A DNA stretch of 64,000 nucleotides from Lutibacter citreus. Lineage in GTDB: Bacteria; Bacteroidota; Bacteroidia; Flavobacteriales; Flavobacteriaceae. The notes beneath the pieces were generated by a model. The model had not been told where the DNA came from. It did no database searches and saw only the letters and a list, made by a program, of their open reading frames with translations. The stretch lies in contig NZ_QEIH01000002.1 of NCBI RefSeq assembly GCF_003260195.1, positions 620,001-684,000 on the forward strand, written 5' to 3'. Of the stretch, positions 49,066-57,217 are shown piece by piece. The position numbers were made by a program, and so were the translations under genes. The first letter of the stretch is position 1. Each line of letters opens with the position of its first letter.

Positions 49066-50337
49066 ATGAAACTAACAACTAAATATTTAAACCTTTTTTT
49101 TATAGCTATGCTATTTTTTGCAATAACTAGCTGTGATGATGACGACAATATTGAAACAAATACTGATACTGATTCCGATACTCAATTAATTGTAAATGAC
49201 TACTTACAAATTGCAACAGGACAAACTACTTTATATGATGGCGATGGAGAAGTTTTAAGTAGTGTTAGTGAAGGAGATGATTATTACGGACAAGATGCAA
49301 ATTACTTAAAAGGGGTAGCAATGTCTTTTAGTAATTATGATGATGGAATTACAATAGATAATAATACAGGGTTAATGTGGGAACAAATACCTACAACTGA
49401 TGAGTTTACTTGGGAGGAAGCCAAAGAATATTGCGAAAATCTTGAATTAGGAGGCTATGATGACTGGCGATTACCTAGTTTAAAAGAACTATATTCTGTT
49501 GCCGATTTTAATAAAGGCTGGCCGTATATTGATACTGATTATTTTGCATTAGCAAGTGGAGAAGTATCTAAAGACGAACAATTTTGGTCTAGTAATTTAT
49601 ATGTTGGAGTTACTGTTGAAGGTGGATCAAATGCAGCCTTTGGAGTTAATATTGTAACTGGGCATATTAAAGCTTATGCGGCTTCAATGCCAGCAGATGG
49701 AGGTGTAGATGGAGGAACTCCACCCGATGGAGGTACTGGAACTCCTCCTCCAGCAGATGGAAATGGTGCTCCAACAGGTAATCCTTTAGCAAAATATGTA
49801 CGAGCAGTAAGAGGGGATGCTTATGGTGTTAATAATTTTAAAGATAATGGAGATGAAACAATTTCAGATAATTCAACTGGTTTAATGTGGGCAAAAAATG
49901 ATGATGGTGTAGTATTAGATTGGGAAAATGCACTTGCATACGCAGAAAGTTCTGAATTAGCAGGATATACAGATTGGAGATTACCAAATGTAAAAGAGTT
50001 ACAGGGAATTGTAGATTATTCCAGATCTCCAACAGCTACAGAAGCTGAAAATGTAGGTCCTGCAATTGATCCGATTTTTAATTGTACACAAATGCAAAGT
50101 GAAGCAGGTTATGATGATTATGGATACTATTGGACAAGTACTTCAGCAAACTTTACAAGCGGAGAACCTTATTACTACGCATGGTATGTTGCTTTTGGTA
50201 GAGCTGTAAATAGTGAAGGTGAAGATTTTCATGGAGCAGGTGGTGTACGTTTTGACACAAAACACGAAGATGGACCAGCAGGCGAAGATGCTGAACGTTA
50301 TTATAATTATGTTAGATTAGTAAGAGATATAAATTAA
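49066..50337 (+). CDS. DUF1566 (Lcl-like) lipoprotein, copy 2
   Basis: A 423-residue lipoprotein with the lipobox AITSC followed by DDDDNIETNTDTDSDT, an acidic surface-export-type spacer. DUF1566 domains lie at about 85-155 (TGLMWEQIPTTDEFTW, DWRLPSLKELYSV) and 255-325 (TGLMWAKNDDGVVLDW, DWRLPNVKELQGIVDY). A Gly/Pro/Asp-rich linker separates them at about 208-240. The C-terminus RYYNYVRLVRDIN is shared with copy 1. It has its own LytTR-type promoter and terminator. Ligand and role are unknown. Confidence 0.88.
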   Translation: MKLTTKYLNLFFIAMLFFAITSCDDDDNIETNTDTDSDTQLIVNDYLQIATGQTTLYDGDGEVLSSVSEGDDYYGQDANYLKGVAMSFSNYDDGITIDNNTGLMWEQIPTTDEFTWEEAKEYCENLELGGYDDWRLPSLKELYSVADFNKGWPYIDTDYFALASGEVSKDEQFWSSNLYVGVTVEGGSNAAFGVNIVTGHIKAYAASMPADGGVDGGTPPDGGTGTPPPADGNGAPTGNPLAKYVRAVRGDAYGVNNFKDNGDETISDNSTGLMWAKNDDGVVLDWENALAYAESSELAGYTDWRLPNVKELQGIVDYSRSPTATEAENVGPAIDPIFNCTQMQSEAGYDDYGYYWTSTSANFTSGEPYYYAWYVAFGRAVNSEGEDFHGAGGVRFDTKHEDGPAGEDAERYYNYVRLVRDIN

Positions 50338-50371
50338 GTTTGGATTAATAATAATAGGTTAAGTTAATTTG

Positions 50372-50411
50372 GCTCCATTAATTAAGATATTAATTAATGG
50401 AGCTTTTTTTA
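50372..50411 (+). terminator. Terminator of the second DUF1566 gene
   Basis: A perfect 13-bp stem (GCTCCATTAATTA and complement), 6-nt loop, T-run. The whole post-stop segment resembles the terminator at 52735-52780. Confidence 0.85.
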
Positions 50412-50443
50412 TTTAAAAATTAAATACTTAATTAGTATTATTG

Positions 50444-50506
50444 GTTGATGAAACAAGCCAATTCGTTGATTTTGTTCTTTTGAAGCCTTTATATACAGTT
50501 CCTTTG
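50444..50506 (+). promoter_or_regulatory. LytTR-type promoter of the VTC operon
   Basis: GTTGAT (50444, in TTGGTTGAT) and GTTGATT (50465, in TTCGTTGAT) are 21 bp apart; TTCCTTTG has its TTTG at 50503, 38 nt on. The start codon at 50514 is only 8 nt beyond the -7 box, so the transcript would be nearly leaderless. Confidence 0.82.
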
Positions 50507-50513
50507 TTGTATA

Positions 50514-51263
50514 ATGAAACAACAAATAGAACATATAGTAAAAGCCATAGAACCTATTTCTTTAAAAGAAATGGATGGTGTTTCTTTAATGAAAAGAACA
50601 GACACGAAATTTGTTATTCACGAAAAACACTTGGTTGAAGTTTTAGAAAGCATTAAAGACCAATACAGAGTATTAGAAATAAATGAAAATAGATTGTTAC
50701 CCTACTCTTCATTGTATTTTGATACACCTACAAAAAAATTCTACCTAGATCACCATAACAGAAAAGTGAATAGGACCAAGGTTAGAATGCGCAAATATGT
50801 AGAATCCGATATTTGTTTTCTTGAGATTAAACAAAAAGATGGTAAAGGAAAAACAACAAAATCTAGAATTTCTATTGATGATTTTGAGCCCGAACTTTCA
50901 GTTAATTCAGCTGAGTTTATTAAAAAAATAACAAAGCAAAATTTTGATTTAAGACCTATTATTTGGAATAAATTTAACCGAATAACTTTGGTAAATAAAA
51001 CAGCCAAAGAACGTTTAACAATAGATTTAAATCTTTCTTTTAAAATAAACAATTCCTTTAAAAATTTTGAAAAACTAGTTATAGTTGAATTAAAACAAGA
51101 ACGTTTTATACGCACTTCTCCTGTAGTTAGAGAATTAAAATTAAAGCAAATAAATCCTTATAGCTTAAGTAAATATTGTATAGGAATGATAAGTGTTTAC
51201 AAGGGTTTAAAATACAATCGATTCAAGAAAAAATTAATTAAAATAAATAAAATAACAACTTAA
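50514..51263 (+). CDS. VTC-domain (polyphosphate polymerase-like) protein
   Basis: A 249-residue cytosolic protein with the VTC tunnel-fold domain. Basic and acidic strands typical of triphosphate-tunnel enzymes are visible: MKRTDTKFVIHEKHL, YSSLYFDTPTKKFYLDHHNR, RTKVRMRKYVES, CFLEIKQKDGKGKTTKSRI and IVELKQER. Members related to yeast Vtc4 polymerise phosphate from ATP, but bacterial homologues with DUF4956 partners are uncharacterised. The N-terminal ISLKEMDGVSLMKRTDTKF fits family starts, supporting the ATG at 50514. It is followed 6 nt later by DUF4956. Confidence 0.85.
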   Translation: MKQQIEHIVKAIEPISLKEMDGVSLMKRTDTKFVIHEKHLVEVLESIKDQYRVLEINENRLLPYSSLYFDTPTKKFYLDHHNRKVNRTKVRMRKYVESDICFLEIKQKDGKGKTTKSRISIDDFEPELSVNSAEFIKKITKQNFDLRPIIWNKFNRITLVNKTAKERLTIDLNLSFKINNSFKNFEKLVIVELKQERFIRTSPVVRELKLKQINPYSLSKYCIGMISVYKGLKYNRFKKKLIKINKITT

Positions 51264-51269
51264 TAACTT

Positions 51270-51872
51270 ATGGAATTTTTAGATATACCTTTATTCGATG
51301 ATGATTTTTTTAAAATGATGTTCAGATTCACTCTAAACTTTATATTTTTAACTGTAATCATTAGATTTATATACTACCCTGCTTCAAAAAGGAAAGATTA
51401 CGTTTTTACTTATTACTTAATTAGCATAATTGTGTTTTTCCTCTGTTTTACATTAAAGAAATATGAAATGGATATTGGAATGGCATTGGGTCTCTTTGCT
51501 ATTTTTGGGATTATTCGCTATCGAACAAACCCCGTTGATATAAAAGAAATGACTTATTTATTTGTTGTTATTGGAGTTTCAATAATAAACTCATTGGCAA
51601 ATAAAAAAATGAGCTATGCAGAAATTCTTTCAGCCAATGCTATTATAATTTTTGTCCTTTTATTTATAGAAAAATATTGGGCTTTAAAACAAGTAGTTTC
51701 TAAATCTATTATCTACGAAAATATTGAAAACATTAAACCTGAAAATTACGAGATATTAAAAAGTGACCTAGAAAACAGAACAGGTTTAATAATAAACAAA
51801 GTAAAAATTAGCGATGTAGATTTTTTAAAGGATACCGCTAAAGTAACCATATTCTATTTTAATAGTAATTAA
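51270..51872 (+). CDS. DUF4956 integral membrane protein
   Basis: A 200-residue membrane protein with about four helices in residues 15-135 (LNFIFLTVIIRFIYYPAS, YLISIIVFFLCFTL and others). The characteristic GMALGLFAIFGIIRYRTNPV core is present, followed by a cytosolic C-domain. DUF4956 proteins recur beside VTC-domain genes and are presumed membrane partners of the polymerase. The 6-nt spacing to the VTC gene supports a complex. Confidence 0.85.
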   Translation: MEFLDIPLFDDDFFKMMFRFTLNFIFLTVIIRFIYYPASKRKDYVFTYYLISIIVFFLCFTLKKYEMDIGMALGLFAIFGIIRYRTNPVDIKEMTYLFVVIGVSIINSLANKKMSYAEILSANAIIIFVLLFIEKYWALKQVVSKSIIYENIENIKPENYEILKSDLENRTGLIINKVKISDVDFLKDTAKVTIFYFNSN

Positions 51873-51990
51873 ATATATATGAAACAAGGGCGCTTAAAAG
51901 TTTATCACTTAATATAAAAAGACTAATAACTAACAGCATGCTTGTACTGAGCGGAGATGGGATATAACCTTAAAATAATAATATAGATAA

Positions 51991-52707
51991 ATGAAATCAA
52001 CTATAAACAAACATTCATATTTTATTGCATTAATAGTTTTTACAATGGTAATAACAACCGGGTTTTCACAAACTGAAGATACGAATGATTTAGAAAACTG
52101 GAGCTCTATAAATTTAGAATATAAATTAAATAAAAAATGGTCTTTTGTACTTGAAGAGCAATTGCGTTTGGATGAAAATATTTCAGAAATAGGCGAGTAC
52201 TTTACCCAATTAAATACTGAATATTCACTTTCTAAAAAATTTAAAATAGGTGTTGGTTTACGCTATATTAAAGAGAATGATAACGAAGGAAAAATACAAG
52301 GTTATGAGGATCATTTTAGATTTCATTTAGAAACTTCTTATAAACATAAAATAGACAATTTCACTCTAAAATATAGATTGCGTTATCAAAATAAAAATGA
52401 ATTAGGTGTTAGCAATTCTGAAGGAGATTATGCTAATCAAAATATTCGTTTTAAAACCTCAATTGAGTATAATTTCAAAAAATGGAAACTTGATCCAAAA
52501 ATTTCAGCAGAAATTTTTAATCACCTTGAAAAAGGAGAAGAAAATGGCTTCAGTAAATATCGTTTATCCATAGGTACAGATTACAAATTAAAAAAGATAG
52601 GAACCTTTGGTTTATTTTATGGATTTGAAAAAGAACTAAATGAAACAATTCCTAAAACAAAAAATATAATAGGACTTAAATATACATATACTATAAAGAA
52701 TAAATAA
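51991..52707 (+). CDS. DUF2490 outer-membrane barrel-like protein
   Basis: A 238-residue exported protein with a signal peptide ending at TTGFSQ. Amphipathic beta strands typical of DUF2490 porin-like proteins follow (LENWSSINLEYKLNKKWSFV, FRFHLETSYKHKIDNFTLKY). It lies 118 nt after DUF4956 with no intervening terminator or LytTR-type site, so it is probably the third gene of the VTC operon. It may be an outer-membrane conduit; this is inference only. Confidence 0.8.
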   Translation: MKSTINKHSYFIALIVFTMVITTGFSQTEDTNDLENWSSINLEYKLNKKWSFVLEEQLRLDENISEIGEYFTQLNTEYSLSKKFKIGVGLRYIKENDNEGKIQGYEDHFRFHLETSYKHKIDNFTLKYRLRYQNKNELGVSNSEGDYANQNIRFKTSIEYNFKKWKLDPKISAEIFNHLEKGEENGFSKYRLSIGTDYKLKKIGTFGLFYGFEKELNETIPKTKNIIGLKYTYTIKNK

Positions 52708-52734
52708 AATTTGGATTAATAATTTGGTTAAATT

Positions 52735-52780
52735 AAGCTCTATTAATTAGGTAATAATTAATAGGGCTTTTTTGTTTTTT
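52735..52780 (+). terminator. Terminator of the VTC operon
   Basis: A 15-bp stem (AAGCTCTATTAATTA against TAATTAATAGGGCTT, one G-T pair) with a 5-nt loop and a T-rich tail. It is similar in sequence to the terminator at 50372-50411. Confidence 0.85.
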
Positions 52781-52835
52781 AAGAATAGAAATGTGATCAT
52801 AATAATATCAATATTTTTAAGAAGTGATGATTAAT

Positions 52836-52849
52836 ATGACCCAGGTCAT
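52836..52849. promoter_or_regulatory. Palindromic candidate operator upstream of the PNPOx-like gene
   Basis: ATGACC-CA-GGTCAT is a perfect 6-bp inverted repeat with a 2-nt centre. Its size and TGACC/GGTCA arms suit a dimeric Crp/Fnr-type regulator. It lies 318 nt upstream of the PNPOx-like gene, so which gene it serves is uncertain. Confidence 0.4.
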
Positions 52850-53166
52850 TTTCTTAATAAGCACTTTTTTCTAATTTTAGAATGTTGTTTAGCTATAACA
52901 ACAATAACCAATTTATTAGCAAATGGAACTAGAGTTGTTGGTTTGGGAACCATAAAAGCAATGATGTTACCTTTATTTGTAGAGCCAATACAGTGTTGGA
53001 TAATTTGGTGCTGGTTAAATATACTATTGAAAAATAAATAGAAATACAGAACAGAAGCTAATGTTCTCATTACTGGTAAGTTTAAATCAGAAAACATAGA
53101 ATCTTATTCAATCAAGATTATGAAAAAATTAATGCCTTAAGTAATAAAATTAAAAAACGAGAAGTT

Positions 53167-53667
53167 ATGATTACAAATTTAAAAAAGTCAGAATGCCTTA
53201 AAATACTTAATAATAATTACATAGGTCATTTAGGTTATATATATAAAAATTTGCCGTTTGTAATTCCTATTACTTATAATTATGATAAAAAAAATATTAT
53301 AATTATTGCTTACACTGGAGAAGGTCATAAAACTCAAGCCCTACGATTAAATAGTTCTGTAGCACTTGAAATTGCTGAAATACAATCTATTGATGAATGG
53401 AAATCTATATTAGTTCAGGGTACTTTTGAAGAATTTAAAGGTCCAGATGCGAAATATTATTTACATAAGTTTTCAAATAATGTAAAAAAACTTATCACAG
53501 AAAAAGAAAAAAAGGAACTTCATTTTATCCCTCAATTTTCTGATAAAACTCATTTTGAAGCTATACCAATAGTTTACCACATAAATATTCAAAAAATTAC
53601 AGGTAAGGAAAGAAAATCTAAAAAGTCTCAGAAAAAACACTTATTTAGGGAATCATTAAGTTTGTAG
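53167..53667 (+). CDS. PNPOx-like flavin-binding protein (NimA-like)
   Basis: A 166-residue split-barrel protein of the pyridoxamine 5'-phosphate oxidase superfamily. The strands NNNYIGHLGYIYKNLPFVIP and IIIAYTGEGHKTQALRLNSS match NimA-type FMN- or heme-binding members. The C-terminus is a lysine-rich tail. It has no LytTR-type site of its own, unlike its neighbours, and may belong to a separate redox-stress response. Confidence 0.8.
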   Translation: MITNLKKSECLKILNNNYIGHLGYIYKNLPFVIPITYNYDKKNIIIIAYTGEGHKTQALRLNSSVALEIAEIQSIDEWKSILVQGTFEEFKGPDAKYYLHKFSNNVKKLITEKEKKELHFIPQFSDKTHFEAIPIVYHINIQKITGKERKSKKSQKKHLFRESLSL

Positions 53668-53726
53668 ATAAAAAATATGCAAGCGTTGATTTAAATTTTT
53701 GAATAGTTAAAAATTTCATTTCTTTA
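53664..53726 (+). promoter_or_regulatory. LytTR-type promoter of the beta-helix lipoprotein gene
   Basis: GTAGAT (53664) and GTTGATT (53685) are 21 bp apart. The -7 element is TTTCTTTA (TTTA at 53723), at the same 38-nt distance as the TTTG in the other sites. The first half-site overlaps the stop codon of the PNPOx-like gene. Confidence 0.75.
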
Positions 53727-53754
53727 TTTTTTAATATTAAAAAAAGAAAAGAAA

Positions 53755-55458
53755 ATGAAATCTCACAATCTTAAAATTTCAACTTTATTTATAGGTCTTG
53801 CTCTTACTACGTTTTTATTTATTAGCTGTTCGGATGATGACAATGATTTTGAAGTTGTAGGTACCGAAAATGTTACTAATAACTCTACAGATGAAACTGT
53901 ATTTTATGAAATTGGAGAAACCCATGAAGCAGCAGATGATTATGTTTGGGACTCTTCTAGCACTGTTAAGATTACATTGAATGGAAGTTTAATAATTGTT
54001 GATGGAGATGGAGCAACAGTTAATGGTTCAAAAGTTACAATTAACACAGCTGGAAATTATGAAATTACAGGAACTTTAAATGACGGACAAATAAAAGTAG
54101 ATACAGGTGATGAAGAAACGGTGCGACTTATTTTAAATGGAATTGATGTAACAAATACTTCAAGCGCACCTTTATATATTTCAAATGCAGAAAAAACTAT
54201 TATTATCCTGAAAGAAAATACTACCAATTATTTAACAGATACCAATAATTATGTTTTTGAGGAAGGTGAAGATGAACCAAATGCAACACTTTTTAGTGAT
54301 GATAACTTAACGATTTATGGGGAAGGAACACTAATAATAAATGCCAATTATAACGATGGTATAGCAAGTAAAGATGGTTTGTTAATAGCAAGTGGATTTT
54401 TAAATGTTAGTGCCGTTGATGATGGTATTAGAGGTAAAGATTATATGGTTATAAAAGACGGTGATTTTACTGTTAATTCAGTTGGTGATGCTTTTAAATC
54501 TGATAATGGGTGGATTCAAATTAAATCGGGAACATATAATATTAACGCTATAGGAGATGGTATTACAGCAGAATCTACTATAGTAATTAATTATGGCGAT
54601 TTTACAATACAATCTGGAGGAGGAAGTAATAGTTATTTAAGTTCAGATGATTCTGCAAAAGGAATAAAATCTAATTTTGATATTTTAATTGAAGACGGTA
54701 TTTTCAATATGAATTCTTCCGATGATAATATACATTCAACTTACGATATAACAATAAACACAGGTATATTTACTTTAGCTACAGGAGATGATGCTATTCA
54801 TTCAGACGATACAATTAATATTAATGGAGGAGAAATAAGTATAACGGATGCTGTTGAAGGAATTGAGAGCCCCAGAATTACAATAAATAATGGAGAAATT
54901 TATTTAACTACAAGTGATGATGCTATAAACGCAGCTGGAAATACTAATAATTACCTGTATCTTAATGGAGGTTATATAGTTATAAATGCTTCAGGTGACG
55001 GGTTAGATGCTAATGGTGATATAGTTATGACGGCTGGTACGGTAATTATAAATGGTCCAACAGCACAAAATAACAGTCCTGTAGATTATGACGGAACATT
55101 TAAATTAGATGGAGGGTTTTTAGTAGCATCAGGATATGCTTCTAATATGGATGAGGCTGGTAGTAGTTCTTCACATCAAAACTCGGTGCTTGTGAAATTA
55201 TCATCAGCACAACTTGCAGGAAATTTATTTCATATTGAAAATAGTTCGGGTGAAAATATTATGACCTTTCAACCTCAAAAAAAATATAAATCTATAGTGT
55301 TTTCTTCTCCTGAACTAAGTTCCGGAGCTTATAAAATATATTTAGGAGGAGGCCATACGGGAACTGAAACAAATGGAATTTATGAAAATGGAACATATTC
55401 ACCAGGAACTTTATATAAAAGCTTTACAATTTCAAACAAAGTAACTACTGTTAATTAG
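53755..55458 (+). CDS. Cthe_2159-type carbohydrate-binding beta-helix lipoprotein
   Basis: A 567-residue lipoprotein with lipobox FISC and the acidic spacer SDDDNDFE. The bulk is a right-handed beta-helix of the Cthe_2159 carbohydrate-binding family. It shows repeated GDG/DDGI turns such as NYNDGIASKDGLLIASGFLN, AVDDGIRGKDYMVIKDGDFT and SDDNIHSTYDITINTGIFT. The Clostridium prototype binds acidic or cellulosic polysaccharide. In other bacteria such proteins are found with CotH and VTC genes, as here. It probably sits on the outer surface. It has its own promoter and terminator. Confidence 0.87.
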   Translation: MKSHNLKISTLFIGLALTTFLFISCSDDDNDFEVVGTENVTNNSTDETVFYEIGETHEAADDYVWDSSSTVKITLNGSLIIVDGDGATVNGSKVTINTAGNYEITGTLNDGQIKVDTGDEETVRLILNGIDVTNTSSAPLYISNAEKTIIILKENTTNYLTDTNNYVFEEGEDEPNATLFSDDNLTIYGEGTLIINANYNDGIASKDGLLIASGFLNVSAVDDGIRGKDYMVIKDGDFTVNSVGDAFKSDNGWIQIKSGTYNINAIGDGITAESTIVINYGDFTIQSGGGSNSYLSSDDSAKGIKSNFDILIEDGIFNMNSSDDNIHSTYDITINTGIFTLATGDDAIHSDDTININGGEISITDAVEGIESPRITINNGEIYLTTSDDAINAAGNTNNYLYLNGGYIVINASGDGLDANGDIVMTAGTVIINGPTAQNNSPVDYDGTFKLDGGFLVASGYASNMDEAGSSSSHQNSVLVKLSSAQLAGNLFHIENSSGENIMTFQPQKKYKSIVFSSPELSSGAYKIYLGGGHTGTETNGIYENGTYSPGTLYKSFTISNKVTTVN

Positions 55459-55474
55459 TTTTGTTAATAAACTT

Positions 55475-55509
55475 AAAAGGCTACTTTAATTTTAGAGTAG
55501 CCTTTTTTA
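55475..55509 (+). terminator. Terminator of the beta-helix lipoprotein gene
   Basis: An 11-bp stem AAAAGGCTACT/AGTAGCCTTTT with a 10-nt loop and six T. Confidence 0.85.
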
Positions 55510-55551
55510 TTACAAAAAAATGGATTGTAATTTATTTAAAAAAGCTATTTG

Positions 55552-55614
55552 GTAGATGAAATCTTCTAGTTGGTTGATTTATTTTTCAAATAAATTGTAA
55601 AACCAAGAAATTTG
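55552..55614 (+). promoter_or_regulatory. LytTR-type promoter of the CotH gene
   Basis: GTAGAT (55552) and GTTGATT (55573) are 21 bp apart; GAAATTTG has its TTTG at 55611, 38 nt after the second half-site. Confidence 0.8.
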
Positions 55615-55649
55615 CATCAAAGAAATAATAGCACTAAAACACAAACAAT

Positions 55650-57122
55650 ATGAAAACAAAAATTTTACTAACAATAAGCATAATGTTTTTATCAACTTAC
55701 TTTTTAATTAGTTGTAATGATGATGAAAATGAGGTATTTGCAGAAAATGAAACGGAAGTTGAAGAAAGCACAAATACAGAAGTTCAAATTACGGACCTTG
55801 ATTTTGATCCAACAGATTGGACAGATGAAACACATAGTAAAAATGTAGACCCAAATTTTAATGAAGTATTTAGTAATACAGAAGTGAAAAGATTTGATTT
55901 TGTTATTTCAGAAGAAAATTGGGAGGCAATGTTAAATGACATGACTGATTTATATGGAGCCTTTGGAGGTACAAGTTCTGGTCCTGGAGGAGCGTTTCCT
56001 GGTGGAGGAGCCCCTGGAGGAACAACTACAACTTCTACTGATGAAGATCCTATTTTTGTTCCAGGATCGGTAATATATAATGATAAGGAATGGTATAAAG
56101 TGGGTTTACGTTTTAAAGGTAATTCTAGTTTACAAAGTGCTTGGCAAGCAGGTATTTTAAAATTGGCATTTAAAATGGATTTTGATGAGTTTGAAGATGA
56201 TTATCCACAAATAAAAAATCAAAGATTTTATGGTTTCAAAAAATTCAGTTTAAAAAATAATTATGATGACGATTCATTTTTAAGAGAAAAAGTAACTGCT
56301 GAAGTTTTTAAAAATGCAGGATTGGCAGTATCAAACACTTCTTTCTATACACTTTATGTAGATCACGGGAATGGACCAGAATATTTTGGACTTTATACTT
56401 TAGTTGAAGAAGTTGATGGAACTGTAATTGACACTCAATTTTCTAGCGATGATGGTAATTTATATAAGCCAGAAGATTATGGATCTAGTTTTGCAGAAGG
56501 TACTTTTAATGAAGATGGTTTTGAAAAGAAAAATAATGAAGATGAAGCAGATTGGACAGATATTCAAAATTTATTTTCAGCCTTACACGACGATACAAGA
56601 ACATCGGATGCATCAACATGGAGAACCAATTTAGAAGCTGTTTTAGATGTAGATACTTTTTTAAATTATTTAGCCGTAAATACAGTTGTTCAAAACTGGG
56701 ATACTTATGGTAGAATGGAACACAATTATTACTTATATAATAACCCAGATAATAATTTACTTACTTGGATTCCTTGGGATAATAATGAGGCTTTACAAGA
56801 AGGGAAAATGGGTGGTTCTTTAGATCTTGATTTCTCTGACCTTTCTAGTGGTGACTGGCCTTTAATTGAATATTTATATGAAGATGAGGTTTATAAAGCT
56901 AAGTATGATAATTATGTGCAAGCAACAATAAATGGTCCTTTTGAAACAAGTTATATACAAAACGTTTATGACACGTATTCTAATTTAATAGAACCTTATG
57001 CAACTTCAGAAATATCAGGTTATACGTTTTTAAATGGAAGTAGTTCTTTTTATTCAGGAATATCAACATTAAAATCACACGCTTCTAGCAGAGCTAGTGC
57101 AGTGAATAACTATTTAGATTAG
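55650..57122 (+). CDS. CotH-kinase-family lipoprotein
   Basis: A 490-residue lipoprotein with lipobox LISC and the acidic spacer NDDENEVFAENETEVEE. The CotH domain spans about 85-480 and includes RFKGNSSLQSAWQ, KKFSLKNNYDDDSFLREKV, EYFGLYTLVEEVDGTVI and LTWIPWDNNEAL. CotH proteins are atypical kinases that phosphorylate secreted or coat proteins. A Gly/Pro/Thr-rich insert lies at about 108-132. Target proteins are unknown; neighbouring surface lipoproteins are the obvious candidates. A 16-bp inverted repeat follows the stop codon, before the sensor kinase gene. Confidence 0.88.
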   Translation: MKTKILLTISIMFLSTYFLISCNDDENEVFAENETEVEESTNTEVQITDLDFDPTDWTDETHSKNVDPNFNEVFSNTEVKRFDFVISEENWEAMLNDMTDLYGAFGGTSSGPGGAFPGGGAPGGTTTTSTDEDPIFVPGSVIYNDKEWYKVGLRFKGNSSLQSAWQAGILKLAFKMDFDEFEDDYPQIKNQRFYGFKKFSLKNNYDDDSFLREKVTAEVFKNAGLAVSNTSFYTLYVDHGNGPEYFGLYTLVEEVDGTVIDTQFSSDDGNLYKPEDYGSSFAEGTFNEDGFEKKNNEDEADWTDIQNLFSALHDDTRTSDASTWRTNLEAVLDVDTFLNYLAVNTVVQNWDTYGRMEHNYYLYNNPDNNLLTWIPWDNNEALQEGKMGGSLDLDFSDLSSGDWPLIEYLYEDEVYKAKYDNYVQATINGPFETSYIQNVYDTYSNLIEPYATSEISGYTFLNGSSSFYSGISTLKSHASSRASAVNNYLD

Positions 57123-57131
57123 TTTAGTTTT

Positions 57132-57178
57132 AATATCTTTGTTTGTATTGCCTAATTAGAAGTACAAACAAAGATATT
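57132..57178. terminator. Perfect 16-bp hairpin between CotH and the sensor kinase
   Basis: AATATCTTTGTTTGTA (57132-57147) and its exact complement (57163-57178) surround a 15-nt loop, ten nt after the CotH stop. The tail is only moderately T-rich, so this may be a leaky terminator or an RNA-processing/stability element. It sets the level of the downstream two-component genes. Confidence 0.6.
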
Positions 57179-57217
57179 TATTTAGATTTAAGAGAATTAA
57201 TAAGTACAACTAAAAAA

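Larger units (their letters stand above)
52708..53166. other. 459-nt intergenic region with terminator, palindrome and no convincing gene
   Basis: It holds the VTC-operon terminator (52735-52780) and a palindrome (52836-52849). From about 52854 to 53139 one plus-strand frame reads through with a single TAG. It gives a hydrophobic stretch and then NVLITGKFKSENIESYSIKI before a TAA, without an initiator in a good place. This could be the remnant of a decayed gene. A minus-strand ORF (52846-53097) has no coding character I trust. Confidence 0.4.

Noticed and set aside
50441..50638. Plus-strand 65-codon ORF overlapping the VTC promoter
   Set aside because: It covers the half-sites and -7 box and then runs in another frame of the VTC gene. 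It is a chance frame.
51930..51962. CTTGTACTGAGCGGAGATGG before the DUF2490 gene, as a possible regulatory site
   Set aside because: It resembles a common dispersed flavobacterial intergenic sequence and has no half-site spacing or -7 box relation like the LytTR-type promoters.
52846..53097. Minus-strand 83-codon ORF
   Set aside because: No recognisable domain and no promoter or neighbour support. It is antisense to a region that itself looks non-coding or decayed.
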